Assembly (NCBI RefSeq): GCF_003719195.1 | Contig: NZ_CP024996.1 | Coordinates: forward strand, 4,650,001-4,714,000 | Length of the DNA: 64,000 nt | Direction of reading: 5' to 3' | Source: Herbaspirillum rubrisubalbicans | GTDB taxonomy: Bacteria; Pseudomonadota; Gammaproteobacteria; Burkholderiales; Burkholderiaceae_D | Shown here: piece after piece, positions 12,048 through 21,333 of the stretch | Layout: each line of letters begins with the position of its first letter | Numbering within the stretch: the stretch's first letter is position 1 | Notes under the pieces: generated by a model | The model's database searches: none | Seen by the model: only the letters and a program-made list of their open reading frames with translations | What the model was told of the DNA's origin: nothing | Translations under genes and position numbers: made by a program

Positions 12048-13115
12048 ATGTACATCAAAAAATTCTTCCAGCAAATGCTGGTCCTGCTCTGCCTGGCTGC
12101 AGCCGCGGCCGCGCACGCGCAAACCCTGCCCAATGTGGTCATCCTGGCCACCGGCGGCACCATCGCCGGCACCGGTGCCACCAGCACCACCACGGTAGGC
12201 TACACCGCTGCCAAGGTCGGTGTGGATGCCTTGATCGCCGCCGTTCCCGAACTGAAGAAGGTCGCCAACGTGCGCGGCGAGCAGGTCATGCAGATCGCCA
12301 GCGAAAACATGAACAACGACGCCTGGCTCAAGCTGGCCAAGCGCGTCAACACCTTGCTGGCGCAGAGCGACGTGGATGGCATCGTCATCACCCACGGCAC
12401 CGACACCATTGAAGAAACCGCCTACTTCCTGGACCTGGTGGTCAAGAGCAAGAAGCCGGTGGTGATCGTGGGTGCGATGCGTCCGTCCACCGCCATCAGC
12501 GCCGATGGTCCGATCAACCTGTACAACGCCGTGCTGCTGGCCGGCTCCAAGGAAGCCGTCGGCAAGGGCGTGCTGGTGGCACTGAACGACCAGATCAATG
12601 CTGGCCGCGAAGTGACCAAGACCAACACCTCCACCATGGACACCTTCAAGACGCCGGAACTGGGTTTCCTGGGCTACATCCAGGGCAACAAGCCTTACTT
12701 CTATCGCCAGTCCACCCGCAAGAACACGGTTGACACGCCGTTCGACATCATGAACCTGGACAAGCTGCCGCAAGTGGACATCGTCTACGGCTACGCCAAC
12801 ATGAACCCGATCGCACTCAACGCCTTCGTGGCCGCTGGCGCACAGGGCATCATCCACGCTGGCGTGGGTGACGGCAGCCTCAACAACACCGTGGTCCCGG
12901 CGCTCACCGAAGCTCGCAAGAAGGGCGTGGTCATCGTGCGTTCCAGCCGCGTCGGTCAAGGCATCGTGGCGCGCAATGGCGAAGCCGACGACGACAAGCT
13001 GGACTTCGTGGTCTCCGACACTCTGAACCCGCAGAAAGCCCGCATCCTGCTGATGCTGGCCCTGACCAAGACCACCGACACCAAGGAAATCCAGAAGATG
13101 TTCTGGGAGTACTGA
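12048..13115 (+). CDS. ansB: Periplasmic type II L-asparaginase
   Basis: A 355-residue enzyme that hydrolyses asparagine (and often glutamine) to the acid and ammonia. The start MYIKKFFQQMLVLLCLAAAA gives a clear Sec signal peptide with probable cleavage after AHA at residue 24. The two catalytic motifs are present: ATGGTIAGTG, containing the nucleophilic Thr, and ITHGTDTIEETAYFLD with the second Thr-Asp pair. The flexible-loop segment TTTVGYTAAK lies between them. Length is normal for AnsB. It is a single-gene unit, followed by a strong terminator. Confidence 0.93.
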   Translation: MYIKKFFQQMLVLLCLAAAAAAHAQTLPNVVILATGGTIAGTGATSTTTVGYTAAKVGVDALIAAVPELKKVANVRGEQVMQIASENMNNDAWLKLAKRVNTLLAQSDVDGIVITHGTDTIEETAYFLDLVVKSKKPVVIVGAMRPSTAISADGPINLYNAVLLAGSKEAVGKGVLVALNDQINAGREVTKTNTSTMDTFKTPELGFLGYIQGNKPYFYRQSTRKNTVDTPFDIMNLDKLPQVDIVYGYANMNPIALNAFVAAGAQGIIHAGVGDGSLNNTVVPALTEARKKGVVIVRSSRVGQGIVARNGEADDDKLDFVVSDTLNPQKARILLMLALTKTTDTKEIQKMFWEY

Positions 13116-13149
13116 TCCCCGCCATCCCGGCAAGAAGCATTCACTTCCA

Positions 13150-13197
13150 AGCCCGCTGCAGGCCCGCTACAGAGAGCGAGCCCCAGCGGGCTTTTTT
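13150..13197 (+). terminator. Rho-independent terminator after ansB
   Basis: AGCCCGCTG (13150-13158) pairs with CAGCGGGC (13184-13191) and is followed by T6. It begins 35 nt after the asparaginase stop. Confidence 0.8.
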
Positions 13198-13268
13198 GCT
13201 GGCCGGAACCAAGCTCGGCCACCCTGACTCTGTAGAGTTCTTGCCCAGTCCAGAACAGGAGAATGCCC

Positions 13269-14891
13269 ATGACCAGCCGCCGTCACTTCCTCACCGCCGC
13301 CGGTGCCGCTTCTGCCCTGGCGGCGCTGGGCGTGTCACCACAGGCCCTGGCGGCGCAGGGGATGCAGATGGGGCGCGCCCAGCCCTTTTCCTTCGAGCAG
13401 CTCATCGCCCGCGCCCGCGACATGGCGCGCACGCCCTACCAGGCGCCGCCCGCAGTGCCCGCCGCCATCCTCGACCAGATCGATTACGACGCCCACGGCA
13501 AGATCCACTTCAAGACCGACCTGGCCGTCTTCGCCCAAGGCCCGGGGGCCTTCCCGCTGACCTTCTTCCACCTCGGCAAGTTCTTCCGTGTACCGGTACG
13601 CATGTTCATCCTTGATGGTCAGGGCGACGCCACTGTACCGGTGGCCGCACGCGAACTGTCATATCGCGATGACTACTTCGACATGCCGGCTGACAGCCCG
13701 GCGCACCGGCTGCCACCCGGCAGTGGCTTCGCCGGTTTCCGCTTCCAGGAAAGCCGCCTGGCCGACCAGTCGCGCAAGGACTGGCGCAAGAACGATTGGG
13801 TGGCCTTCCTGGGAGCCTCCTATTTCCGTGCCATTGGCGATCTGTACCAGTACGGTTTGTCGGCACGCGGCATCGCCATCGACGTGGCACAGGCCGACCG
13901 TCCCGAGGAATTCCCCGACTTCACGCAATTCTTCTTCGAACCGCAAGCGCCGGGCAGCGAGACGGTCGTGGTCTATGCCTTGCTCGATGGTCCCAGCATC
14001 ACCGGAGCCTATCGCTTCGCCATGCAACGCGGCGCGGGGGTAGGCATGGAGATCGACAAGGCGCTGTTCCTGCGGCGTGACGTGGCGCGCCTGGGGCTGG
14101 CCCCGACCACCTCGATGTATTGGTTCTCGGAAACGGTGAAAGGCACCGGCGTGGACTGGCGGCCCGAGGTACATGACTCCGATGGCCTGGCGATCTGGAG
14201 CGGCGCAGGGGAACATCTATGGCGCCCGCTCAACAATCCGCCCCGCACCATGGCCTCGGCCTTCGGCGACCAGCATCTGCGTGGCTTCGGCCTGCTACAG
14301 CGCGACCGCGACTTCGACCATTATCTCGATGGCGTGCACTATGAACGCCGCCCCAGCCTGTGGGTGGAACCGCTGGGCGACTGGGGCGAAGGTGCGGTGC
14401 AATTGATCGAATTGCGCACCGATGATGAGATCCACGACAACATCGTGGCCATGTGGGTACCCAAGGCGCCAGCACGCGCTGGCAACAGCTATCGTCTGCG
14501 CTACCGGCTCTGCTGGCAGAAGGATGAACCCTTCCCCACCCCGCTGGCACGTTGCGTGGCCACGCGCCTGGGCCGCGGCGGCCAACCGGGACAGGCGCGC
14601 CCGCAGCAGGTGCGCAAGTTCATGGTCGAGTTCAAGGGAGCGCCGCTGGAGAACTTACCCTTTGGCGTGAAGCCGGAAGCCGTCATCACCGCCTCGCGCG
14701 GCAGCATTTCCTACGTCTACACGGAAGCTCTGCCCAATGGCGTCGCCGGTCACTGGCGCGCCCAGTTCGATCTCACCGCCGACGGTCAGGAACCGGTCGA
14801 GCTGCGCCTGTTCCTGCGCCACCAGGGCCAGGCGCTGAGCGAGACCTGGCTGTTCCAGTACCATCCTTTTGTGGCACGCGAGGTGTATTGA
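13269..14891 (+). CDS. opgD: Glucan biosynthesis protein D (periplasmic glucan)
   Basis: A 540-residue periplasmic protein of the OpgG/OpgD family, which shapes the backbone of osmoregulated periplasmic glucans. MTSRRHFLTAAGAA is a twin-arginine signal, with probable cleavage at ALAAQG. The second of two in-frame ATGs was chosen because AGGAG (13257-13261) is 7 nt from it but touches the first. The family segments FQESRLADQSRKDW and the C-terminal Ig-like part (ELRLFLRHQGQALSETWLFQ) are intact. No opgH/opgG gene is adjacent. The tRNA-Arg gene follows about 70 bp downstream with its own promoter. Confidence 0.92.
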   Translation: MTSRRHFLTAAGAASALAALGVSPQALAAQGMQMGRAQPFSFEQLIARARDMARTPYQAPPAVPAAILDQIDYDAHGKIHFKTDLAVFAQGPGAFPLTFFHLGKFFRVPVRMFILDGQGDATVPVAARELSYRDDYFDMPADSPAHRLPPGSGFAGFRFQESRLADQSRKDWRKNDWVAFLGASYFRAIGDLYQYGLSARGIAIDVAQADRPEEFPDFTQFFFEPQAPGSETVVVYALLDGPSITGAYRFAMQRGAGVGMEIDKALFLRRDVARLGLAPTTSMYWFSETVKGTGVDWRPEVHDSDGLAIWSGAGEHLWRPLNNPPRTMASAFGDQHLRGFGLLQRDRDFDHYLDGVHYERRPSLWVEPLGDWGEGAVQLIELRTDDEIHDNIVAMWVPKAPARAGNSYRLRYRLCWQKDEPFPTPLARCVATRLGRGGQPGQARPQQVRKFMVEFKGAPLENLPFGVKPEAVITASRGSISYVYTEALPNGVAGHWRAQFDLTADGQEPVELRLFLRHQGQALSETWLFQYHPFVAREVY

Positions 14892-14922
14892 AGGAATTTT
14901 TTACGGGGTCTCGAAAAAATGT

Positions 14923-14951
14923 TTGTACTTTTTTCAAAACCTCCTTATAAT
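14923..14951 (+). promoter_or_regulatory. Strong sigma-70 promoter of the tRNA gene
   Basis: TTGTAC (14923-14928), a 17-nt spacer and a perfect TATAAT (14946-14951) stand 11 nt before the mature tRNA 5' end. Confidence 0.8.
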
Positions 14952-14962
14952 CTCGTTCTTTC

Positions 14963-15039
14963 GCGGCTGTAGCTCAGCTGGATAGAGTACTTGGCTACGA
15001 ACCAAGGGGTCGTGGGTTCGATTCCTGCCAGCCGCACCA
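14963..15039 (+). tRNA. tRNA-Arg (anticodon ACG)
   Basis: A 77-nt cloverleaf. The acceptor arms GCGGCTG and CAGCCGC pair fully, with an encoded CCA end (15037-15039). The anticodon arm is TTGG-CTACGAA-CCAA, so the anticodon is ACG, reading CGT/CGC/CGA after the usual A-to-I editing. The T arm contains GGTTCGATTCC. It has its own promoter and a terminator directly downstream. Confidence 0.97.
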
Positions 15040-15053
15040 TATGCAGTAAAAAA

Positions 15054-15082
15054 AGGGTCCATCGCAAGATGGGCCCTTTTTT
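15054..15082 (+). terminator. Terminator of the tRNA-Arg unit
   Basis: A 10-bp stem (AGGGTCCATC with GATGGGCCCT, one G-T pair) around GCAA is followed by T6. A upstream runs make it partly bidirectional. Confidence 0.85.
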
Positions 15083-15128
15083 GTTTTGGCCGCATAAGTT
15101 ACGGCGCCGAAGCGCCGCGCTCAAGCCA

Positions 15129-15332
15129 TCACTTCTGCTTGTCCTCGGCCTGGCTGCCGAACAGGGCCGGCTTGATGCTGGTCTCCGGGTCGATGAAACA
15201 GATCCCGTAATAGACCACGATGTAGGCCAGGATGAAGGCCGCAGCCATGGTCCAGTGAAACTGTTTGGCAACCGAATCGAAACGCTCAGCGGTATTTTCC
15301 AGCGTGGGTTCCCCTCGTCGATGCCTTTGCAT
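15129..15332 (-). pseudogene. Short cytochrome b561-like fragment, coupled to the RND gene
   Basis: A 67-residue frame. RFDSVAKQFHWTMAAAFILAYIVVYYG resembles the first helix of cytochrome b561/b-type membrane proteins, where a His-Trp pair binds heme. The remaining helices of such a protein (normally about 170-200 residues) are absent, and a tRNA gene follows at once. The ATG overlaps the stop of the RND gene in a TAATG, implying translational coupling. It may be a decayed gene end or a small single-span membrane protein. I favour a remnant but cannot decide. Confidence 0.45.
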
Positions 15333-18300
15333 TAGGGTGTTACGGCGTTACGGCCTTGCGTCAGGCCCAGTACCACCACGAAGAACACCGGCACGAACAG
15401 CACCGCCAATAGCGTGGCGCTGACCATGCCGCCGAACACGCCGGTACCGATGGCACGCTGCGTTTCGGCACTGGCGCCGGACGCCAGCATGAGCGGCACC
15501 ACGCCCAGGGCGAAGGCCAGCGAGGTCATCAGGATCGGTCGCAGGCGCAGCACCGCGGCACGGATGGCGGCCGGCACCAGACCCATGCCTTCGGTGTGCA
15601 ACTGCTTGGCGAACTCCACGATCAGGATGGCGTTCTTGGCCGACAGGCCGATGACGGTAATCATGCCGACCTTGAAGAAAACATCATTGGGCAGGTCACG
15701 CAGGATCACCGCCAGCACCGCACCGATCAAGCCCAGCGGCACCACCAGCATGACCGACAGCGGAATGCTCCAACTCTCATACAAGGCCGCCAGCACCAGA
15801 AACACCACCAGCATCGACAAGGCCATCAGCAATGGCGCCTGCGCCGCCGACAGGCGCTCCTGCAGCGACTGGCCGGTCCAGGCCACGGCAAAGCCGGGCG
15901 GCAGTTGCTGCGCCAATCTCTCCATCTCGGCCATGGCCTCGCCACTGGCCACGCCCGGCGCGGCGCTGCCGGAGATGCGCACCGCCGGGAAGCCCTGGTA
16001 GCGCTGCAACTGGGTCGGCACCACACGCCAGGAGGCCTTGACCAGCTCGGCCAGCGGCACCATGCCGCCCGACTGGTTGCGCACGTACAGTTTCATCACA
16101 TCCTCGATCTGCATCCGGGCATCGGCGCGGGCTTGCAGGATCACCTGCTGCATCCGTCCCTGGTTGGGGAAATCATTGACGTAGAAGGAACCCATGGCCG
16201 CCGAGAGCGTATCGCTGATGTTGGCAAAGGAGACGCCGAGTGCCGCTGCCTTGTGGCGATCGACGTCGAGCTGGATGCTGGCGCCGGCAGGCAAGCCATC
16301 CGAATAGACGCCGCTGAGCTTGCTGCTCTTGGCGGCCAGCGCCAGCAACTGCGCCTCGGCTGCCTTGAGGGCGTCATAGCCCTGGTTGGCGCGATCCTGC
16401 AGACGCATGGCAAAGCCAGAGGAGTTACCCAACTCTTCGATGGCCGGCGGCAGCAGGCTCATGACCATGCCATCGCCAGCGGCTTCCATGGCGAGCTGGG
16501 CCTGGTGCGCTTCGTCGGCGGCAGTGGCGCCATGGCGCAGCTTCCAGTCCTTCAATTCGGTGAAGGCCATGGCGGCATTGGGGCCGGAACCGGAGAAACC
16601 GAAACCCAGCACCGAGAGGTTGGCGCCGATGTCTTGGCGCGTCTTCAGGTATTGCTCGAACTGGTCCACCGCGCGTGCGGTGCGCTCGGCGGTGGCGTCG
16701 GCCGGCAACTGGAAGGAAGTCATGAAATAACCTTGGTCTTCTTCCGGCAGGAAGGCCGAGGGCAAGGCCTGCAAACCCAGCACCAGCAGCGCCGACAGCG
16801 CTGCATACACCAGCATCATGCGCAGCCCGCGCGCCACCAGCCGGCCCAGCACCGATTCGTAGCGGGCGGTCAGTCGCATGAAGCCGCGATTGAAGGCGCC
16901 GAAGAAGCCGCGCTTGTCGTGATGACCGGGGGCCACCGGCTGCAACAAGGTGGCGCACAGGGCTGGCGTCAGGCTCAAGGCCAGGAAGGCCGAGAACAGG
17001 ATCGATACCGCCATGGCCAGCGCAAACTGGCGATAGATCACGCCCACCGAACCACCGGCCAGCGCCATGGGGATGAACACGGCGGTAAGCACCAGCGTAA
17101 TGCCGACGATGGCGCCAGTAATCTCGCGCATGGCCTTGATGGTGGCCTCACGCGGGCCCAGGCCTTCCTGCGCCATGATGCGCTCGACGTTTTCCACTAC
17201 CACGATGGCATCGTCGACGATGATGCCGATGGCCAGCACCATGCCGAACATGGTCAGCACATTGACCGAATAGCCGACCGCCAGCATCACCGCCAGTGTG
17301 CCCAGCAAGGCGATCGGGGCGACGATGGCGGGGATGATGGTATAGCGCACGTTCTGCAGGAACAGGTACATCACCAGAAACACCAGCACCATGGCCTCGA
17401 TCAGGGTCTGCACCACCTTCTGGATGGAGATCTTGACGAAGGGCGCGGTGTTGTAGGGCAGCGAGAAATGCATCCCCGGCGGCAGACTGGGTCGCAATTC
17501 GTCCATGCGTGCCTGGATGGCGGCGGCGGTGCGCACCGCATTGGCGCCGGGGGAGAGCTGCACCGCCGCCACGCCCGCGGGCTTGCCATCTTCGCGGTTG
17601 GAGAAGGCATAGGATTGCGCCCCCAGTTCCACCCGGGCGACGTCGCCCAGCAGCACGCGCGAGCCGTCCGGCTTGGCCTTGAGCACAATGGCAGCGAATT
17701 GCGCGGGCGACTGCAATTGCCCCTGCACCGTCAGCGGCACGGAGATCTGCTGGCCCGGTACAGTGGGCGAATCCCCCAGCCGGCCTGGAGCGATCTGGGC
17801 GTTCTGCTGGCTGATGGCGGCGCTGATGTCGCCCACCGTCAAGCCAAAGGCATTGAGCTTGAAGGGATCGATCCAGATGCGCATGGCCTGCTCGGCACCG
17901 AACAATTGCACCCGCCCCACGCCATCCACGCGCCGCAATTCCTCGACGATATTGCGCGCCAAATAGTCGCTCAGGCGTACTTCGTCATAGCGACCATCGG
18001 TGGAGGTGAGACTGACCATGAGCAGGAAGCCCGAGGCAGCCGATTCCACCGTCACGCCATTCTGGCGCACCGTCTGCGGCAGTCTTGCCTCGATGGCCTT
18101 GAGCTTGTTCTGCACATCCACCTGGGCCAGTTCGGGATCGGTGCCGGGCTTGAAGGTGACGCTGATCTGGGCGCTGCCGGAGGTGTCGGCCGAGGATTCG
18201 AAATAGAGCAGGTTCTTCACGCCCGACAGTTCGCGCTCGATCAGACTGATGACGCCATCGTTCATGGTTTGCGGCGTGGCGCCGGGATAGGTGGCATTGA

Positions 18301-18433
18301 TGCTCACGCTGGGCGGGGCCACCGAGGGATAGCGCGCAATGGGCAACTGGCTCATGGCGATCACGCCCAGCAGCACGATGAACAGGGCCAGCACCCAGGC
18401 GAAAATGGGACGGTCAATGAAAAAACGGGGCAT
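15332..18433 (-). CDS. RND multidrug efflux permease, HAE1 family
   Basis: A 1033-residue inner-membrane proton-driven drug exporter of the AcrB/MexB type. The start MPRFFIDRPIFAWVLALFIV was chosen because a GGAG lies 8 nt upstream and it is the universal N-terminus of the family; a start 13 codons earlier is unsupported. The proton-relay pair Asp-Asp is in GIIVDDAIVVVENVERIM, and the two periplasmic porter/docking repeats and 12 membrane segments are complete. Such pumps need a periplasmic adaptor and an outer-membrane channel, but neither is next to it. The gene is divergent from a truncated response regulator. Confidence 0.93.
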   Translation of the reverse strand: MPRFFIDRPIFAWVLALFIVLLGVIAMSQLPIARYPSVAPPSVSINATYPGATPQTMNDGVISLIERELSGVKNLLYFESSADTSGSAQISVTFKPGTDPELAQVDVQNKLKAIEARLPQTVRQNGVTVESAASGFLLMVSLTSTDGRYDEVRLSDYLARNIVEELRRVDGVGRVQLFGAEQAMRIWIDPFKLNAFGLTVGDISAAISQQNAQIAPGRLGDSPTVPGQQISVPLTVQGQLQSPAQFAAIVLKAKPDGSRVLLGDVARVELGAQSYAFSNREDGKPAGVAAVQLSPGANAVRTAAAIQARMDELRPSLPPGMHFSLPYNTAPFVKISIQKVVQTLIEAMVLVFLVMYLFLQNVRYTIIPAIVAPIALLGTLAVMLAVGYSVNVLTMFGMVLAIGIIVDDAIVVVENVERIMAQEGLGPREATIKAMREITGAIVGITLVLTAVFIPMALAGGSVGVIYRQFALAMAVSILFSAFLALSLTPALCATLLQPVAPGHHDKRGFFGAFNRGFMRLTARYESVLGRLVARGLRMMLVYAALSALLVLGLQALPSAFLPEEDQGYFMTSFQLPADATAERTARAVDQFEQYLKTRQDIGANLSVLGFGFSGSGPNAAMAFTELKDWKLRHGATAADEAHQAQLAMEAAGDGMVMSLLPPAIEELGNSSGFAMRLQDRANQGYDALKAAEAQLLALAAKSSKLSGVYSDGLPAGASIQLDVDRHKAAALGVSFANISDTLSAAMGSFYVNDFPNQGRMQQVILQARADARMQIEDVMKLYVRNQSGGMVPLAELVKASWRVVPTQLQRYQGFPAVRISGSAAPGVASGEAMAEMERLAQQLPPGFAVAWTGQSLQERLSAAQAPLLMALSMLVVFLVLAALYESWSIPLSVMLVVPLGLIGAVLAVILRDLPNDVFFKVGMITVIGLSAKNAILIVEFAKQLHTEGMGLVPAAIRAAVLRLRPILMTSLAFALGVVPLMLASGASAETQRAIGTGVFGGMVSATLLAVLFVPVFFVVVLGLTQGRNAVTP

Positions 18434-18481
18434 ACAGGAACTCCATCGATGAGTCGCCGCGGAGGTGAGCACGCCAAGGCT

Positions 18482-18510
18482 TTAGCAAACCAGGCAAGCC
18501 GACAGTACAA
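18482..18510 (-). promoter_or_regulatory. Probable promoter of the RND gene
   Basis: On the minus strand TTGTAC (18505-18510) and TGCTAA (18482-18487) are spaced by 17 nt, about 50 nt before the RND ATG. It lies between the pump and the divergent regulator. Confidence 0.45.
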
Positions 18511-18575
18511 TCGCGAGCGAAGGCGGAGTCTGGGCGAAAAGCGTGAGGATTGCGCGATACAACGATGGAGTTTCG

Positions 18576-19016
18576 ATGGAGAAGGAAAGAATGTCGGCAT
18601 CACACCCCTCATCGGGCGAGCCGGCCCCGGCCAGCGGTGCACTGATCCTCATCGCCGAGGATGCACCCGAGATCGCCGAGATCCTGGCAGCCTACCTGGC
18701 CCGCAGCGGGATGCGCAGCGTCCATGCGGCCGATGGTGCCAAGGCGCTGGAATTGCATCTCTCACTGAAGCCCGACCTGGTGCTGCTGGACATCCAGATG
18801 CCTCAGGTCAATGGCTGGCAGGTGCTGTCGCAGATCCGCCAGCGCGACAATACGCCGGTCATCATGCTCACCGCCCTGGACCAGGACGTGGACAAACTGA
18901 CGGGCCTGCGCATCGGCGCCGACGATTACGTGGTCAAGCCATTCAATCCGGCCGAAGTGGTGGCGCGGGTGCCAGTCAGTTCCGTGATCTGGTCACCGAT
19001 GACCTTTTGCTCATAG
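18576..19016 (+). pseudogene. OmpR/BaeR-type response regulator truncated after the receiver domain
   Basis: The start MEKERMSASHPSSGE leads into a full receiver domain: acidic pair in IAEDAPEIAE, phospho-acceptor in LVLLDIQMPQ, Thr in IMLTALD and Lys in YVVKPFNPAE. The family sequence stops after EVVARV (near 18972), where BaeR-like proteins continue with the linker and winged-helix DNA-binding domain. The next 14 codons to the stop at 19016 are the antisense of a haemagglutinin fragment. The DNA-binding domain is therefore lost. A GGAG stands 6 nt before the ATG. Its position suggests it once controlled the divergent RND pump. Confidence 0.85.
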
Positions 19017-20016
19017 AAACCATCGCCAAGACGCTTTTGGATATTCTGCGGATCAAGCGCCAGCCTTCCCAGCATGTAATCGCTTGAAATAAACGTCTTG
19101 TAGTCGGTGAATTTAGGATCCGTCTCGACCAGGTAATTCTGTCCGGGCTGCGGATGCAAAGTAAATAGCCGGTTATTCGGCAGCCTCAGGCTAGGCAGGG
19201 CATTGCTCGCCCCACCAATGGTCTGGATGTTGCGGTTACCAGTCGCCGCGCTGCCGGAAAGACCAGCGGCTGTTGGGACGGTACTGCCGTTAGCGGGTTG
19301 AGAAGCTGCAGGATTGGCGCTACTGCCCGGATTGGTGTTCTGCTGCACGCTCCAGACCGGCAGATCGCTGGTGGTCGAGGCCTGCACGTTATCGTAAGCC
19401 GCGCCACCATTGTTGTAGGTGTAATAGTTGGTATGCGGATGACCACTCACCCAGTGATAGTAGTTCTGACCTGCGGTCATGTGCCAGACCGTCGTGTCTG
19501 TTCCTGTGGCCCCGACGTTGTTGATGGTCCCCGCCGTCCCGCCAAGCGTGCCGCCCGCAACCATGACGCTCTTGTCATTGGTCACATTGCCGGACAGGAT
19601 CATGTTGCCGCCGGCACTGATCTTTCCAGGGTCACTGCTCAAGACCACCGTCTTCTGGACCACTTCGGTGTAATCGCGCTTGTAGAACTTCTCAAAGCGA
19701 TTTCCATCGGGACGCACCAGCACGATGCCGCCACCACCGCTATCGCTCCACGTCACCTGATCTGCCCTGTACCAGATATTCGGCTGGGTCCAGTCCGCAT
19801 ACTCCGTCACATGTTGGGTGAGCGTCGGATCTTCTTGTACTGTCGTACTAAAATGATTGTTGCGATTGATGAGCGTGGCCGTCTGCAAGTTTAAGTTGCC
19901 ACCGGCGTCAATGGTGGCCGACTCATTGGTAATGCTATTTGCCGCACCTGTCGCAAGATTATTCGCGTCGAGTACACCGCCAATGCTCATGTTGCCCAGA
20001 CTTTGAATCAGCGCGT
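18926..20016 (-). pseudogene. Internal fragment of a filamentous-haemagglutinin-like TpsA adhesin
   Basis: About 350 codons of repetitive beta-helix adhesin sequence. Typical pieces are ALIQSLGNMSIGGVLDANN, NSITNESATIDAGGNLNL and RLGDGFYEQKVIGDQITELT, the last being a strong FHA-family motif. There is no signal peptide or TPS secretion domain at the 5' side and no C-terminal effector domain at the 3' side. The 5' side joins a truncated tpsB in a different frame at about 20010. The 3' side ends at about 18970 in the reversed response-regulator gene. The composition is lower in GC than the neighbours. The piece cannot be a functional exported adhesin as it stands. Confidence 0.85.
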
Positions 20017-21102
20017 GGCGACCTTGAATTGCACGCTGTGCTTTTCAACCTGGTCACGATAGAGCAGCCGTTGAACGGTGAATTCCAGATTCTGGCTCTT
20101 GCCGCTGGAGACAAAGGTCTGAAACAGGCCGGCTATCTGTTGATGATAGGCATAGGTGCTCGCTGCAGCAGAGAACGTCCAATAGCCATACGGAATCGAG
20201 TAATAGATGTTGCTACCGTGGGTGCCGCGTTGCTGTCCCCGCCGGTCCGCGTCGGTGTTCAGACCGATGTTGAACAGATCATTGAGGCCGAAGAGATTGT
20301 CCCAGGCCAGGTTGACACTGCTTTGCAACTTGCCCGTTCCCTTCGCGCCGCTGTCATCCAGCGCGGCCGTGAGCTTCCACGGTGTTTTGCGCTTCACGGT
20401 GATGACCACGTCGCTCTCGCCGGGGAGCTCCCCAGGAACGATTTCCATCGTGACATCCTGGGTGGGTACCCGCTTCATCTGCTCAAGACCTTGCTCCAGA
20501 TCTCGCAGATTGAGCAACTGACCTGGGCCAGTGGGAAAAGCACTTTTCCAAGTGGTACCCGCAGCATCGGAAGAAAACTTGATCGCACGGATCATGCCCG
20601 GCACCAAGGTCAGTTCGAGTCTGTGAGAGGAGAGGTCCTGCGCAGCGATGCCGAGGCGGGTCGTGCTATACCCCTTCGACAAAATCAAGGCAGTGAGCCG
20701 CTTGACTATCAGATTCAACCCATCCTTGCCAACGCACTGACCGGCATATTGATCAAGATATTGCTGCGCGAAGCGAAAAGGATCTTGCGGTAATGCGCTG
20801 GCGCCGGCGGCTTGTGCCAATGCTGGCAGTTGCTCCGGCACGTGCAGCACGAGGTTATCGACTTTGAAGCAGGGCGATTCAGTCGGCAAAGCCAGAGAAT
20901 CAGGCGCGTCAACCTTTTCCTGCAAGTTGACCTTGGGTGCCTCTAACTGCCTTTCGCGCTCAGATGCCTCCGCGCGTGCACGTCTTCGCTGCTCTTCGCT
21001 ATCACCGCTTTGGATCGTCTGAGCACTGCTGATCGTTGAAATAGACCATAAGAGAACTGCCAAAATATTGGCAAACTTATATTTCTTGCCTTTGATACGC
21101 AA
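20008..21102 (-). pseudogene. TpsB (ShlB/FhaC-like) two-partner secretion transporter, 3' truncated
   Basis: A 364-codon remnant of an outer-membrane transporter that is normally about 550-600 residues. It has a signal peptide (ILAVLLWSISTISSAQ), a charged helix rich in Arg/Glu, and a POTRA region around CFKVDNLVLHVPEQLPALAQ and LNLRDLEQGLEQMKRV. Part of the barrel follows (NIYYSIPYGYWTFSAAASTY) before it breaks off after QFKVATR. The reading frame then meets TGA and the DNA continues as adhesin sequence in another frame. The start codon is TTG, preceded by GGGGTG. tpsB followed by tpsA is the usual operon order, so an internal deletion explains the junction. Confidence 0.85.
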
Positions 21103-21333
21103 AATACACCCCTGAAAACCACGTAATTTCTTGATTTATTTCTTTACGGAATTTTACTGCTGGGCATCTTCCCGCAAAACAAGAACGTGATCATTCATGA
21201 GGATTATTTGCTGCACACAATAAACTGTTGCCGAAAGACAACTAAACGTTGTCAATTAGGCGGAAGGCTGACATCTCCTGACTTCATTGCACAATCGCCG
21301 CATTTGCGCTGCAATCGTGCGCCGAAAAATTGG

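Noticed and set aside
15596..19087. A 1163-codon plus-strand frame opposite the RND gene
   Set aside because: It runs antisense to a clear permease and through the rearrangement junction; the composition is that of a shadow.
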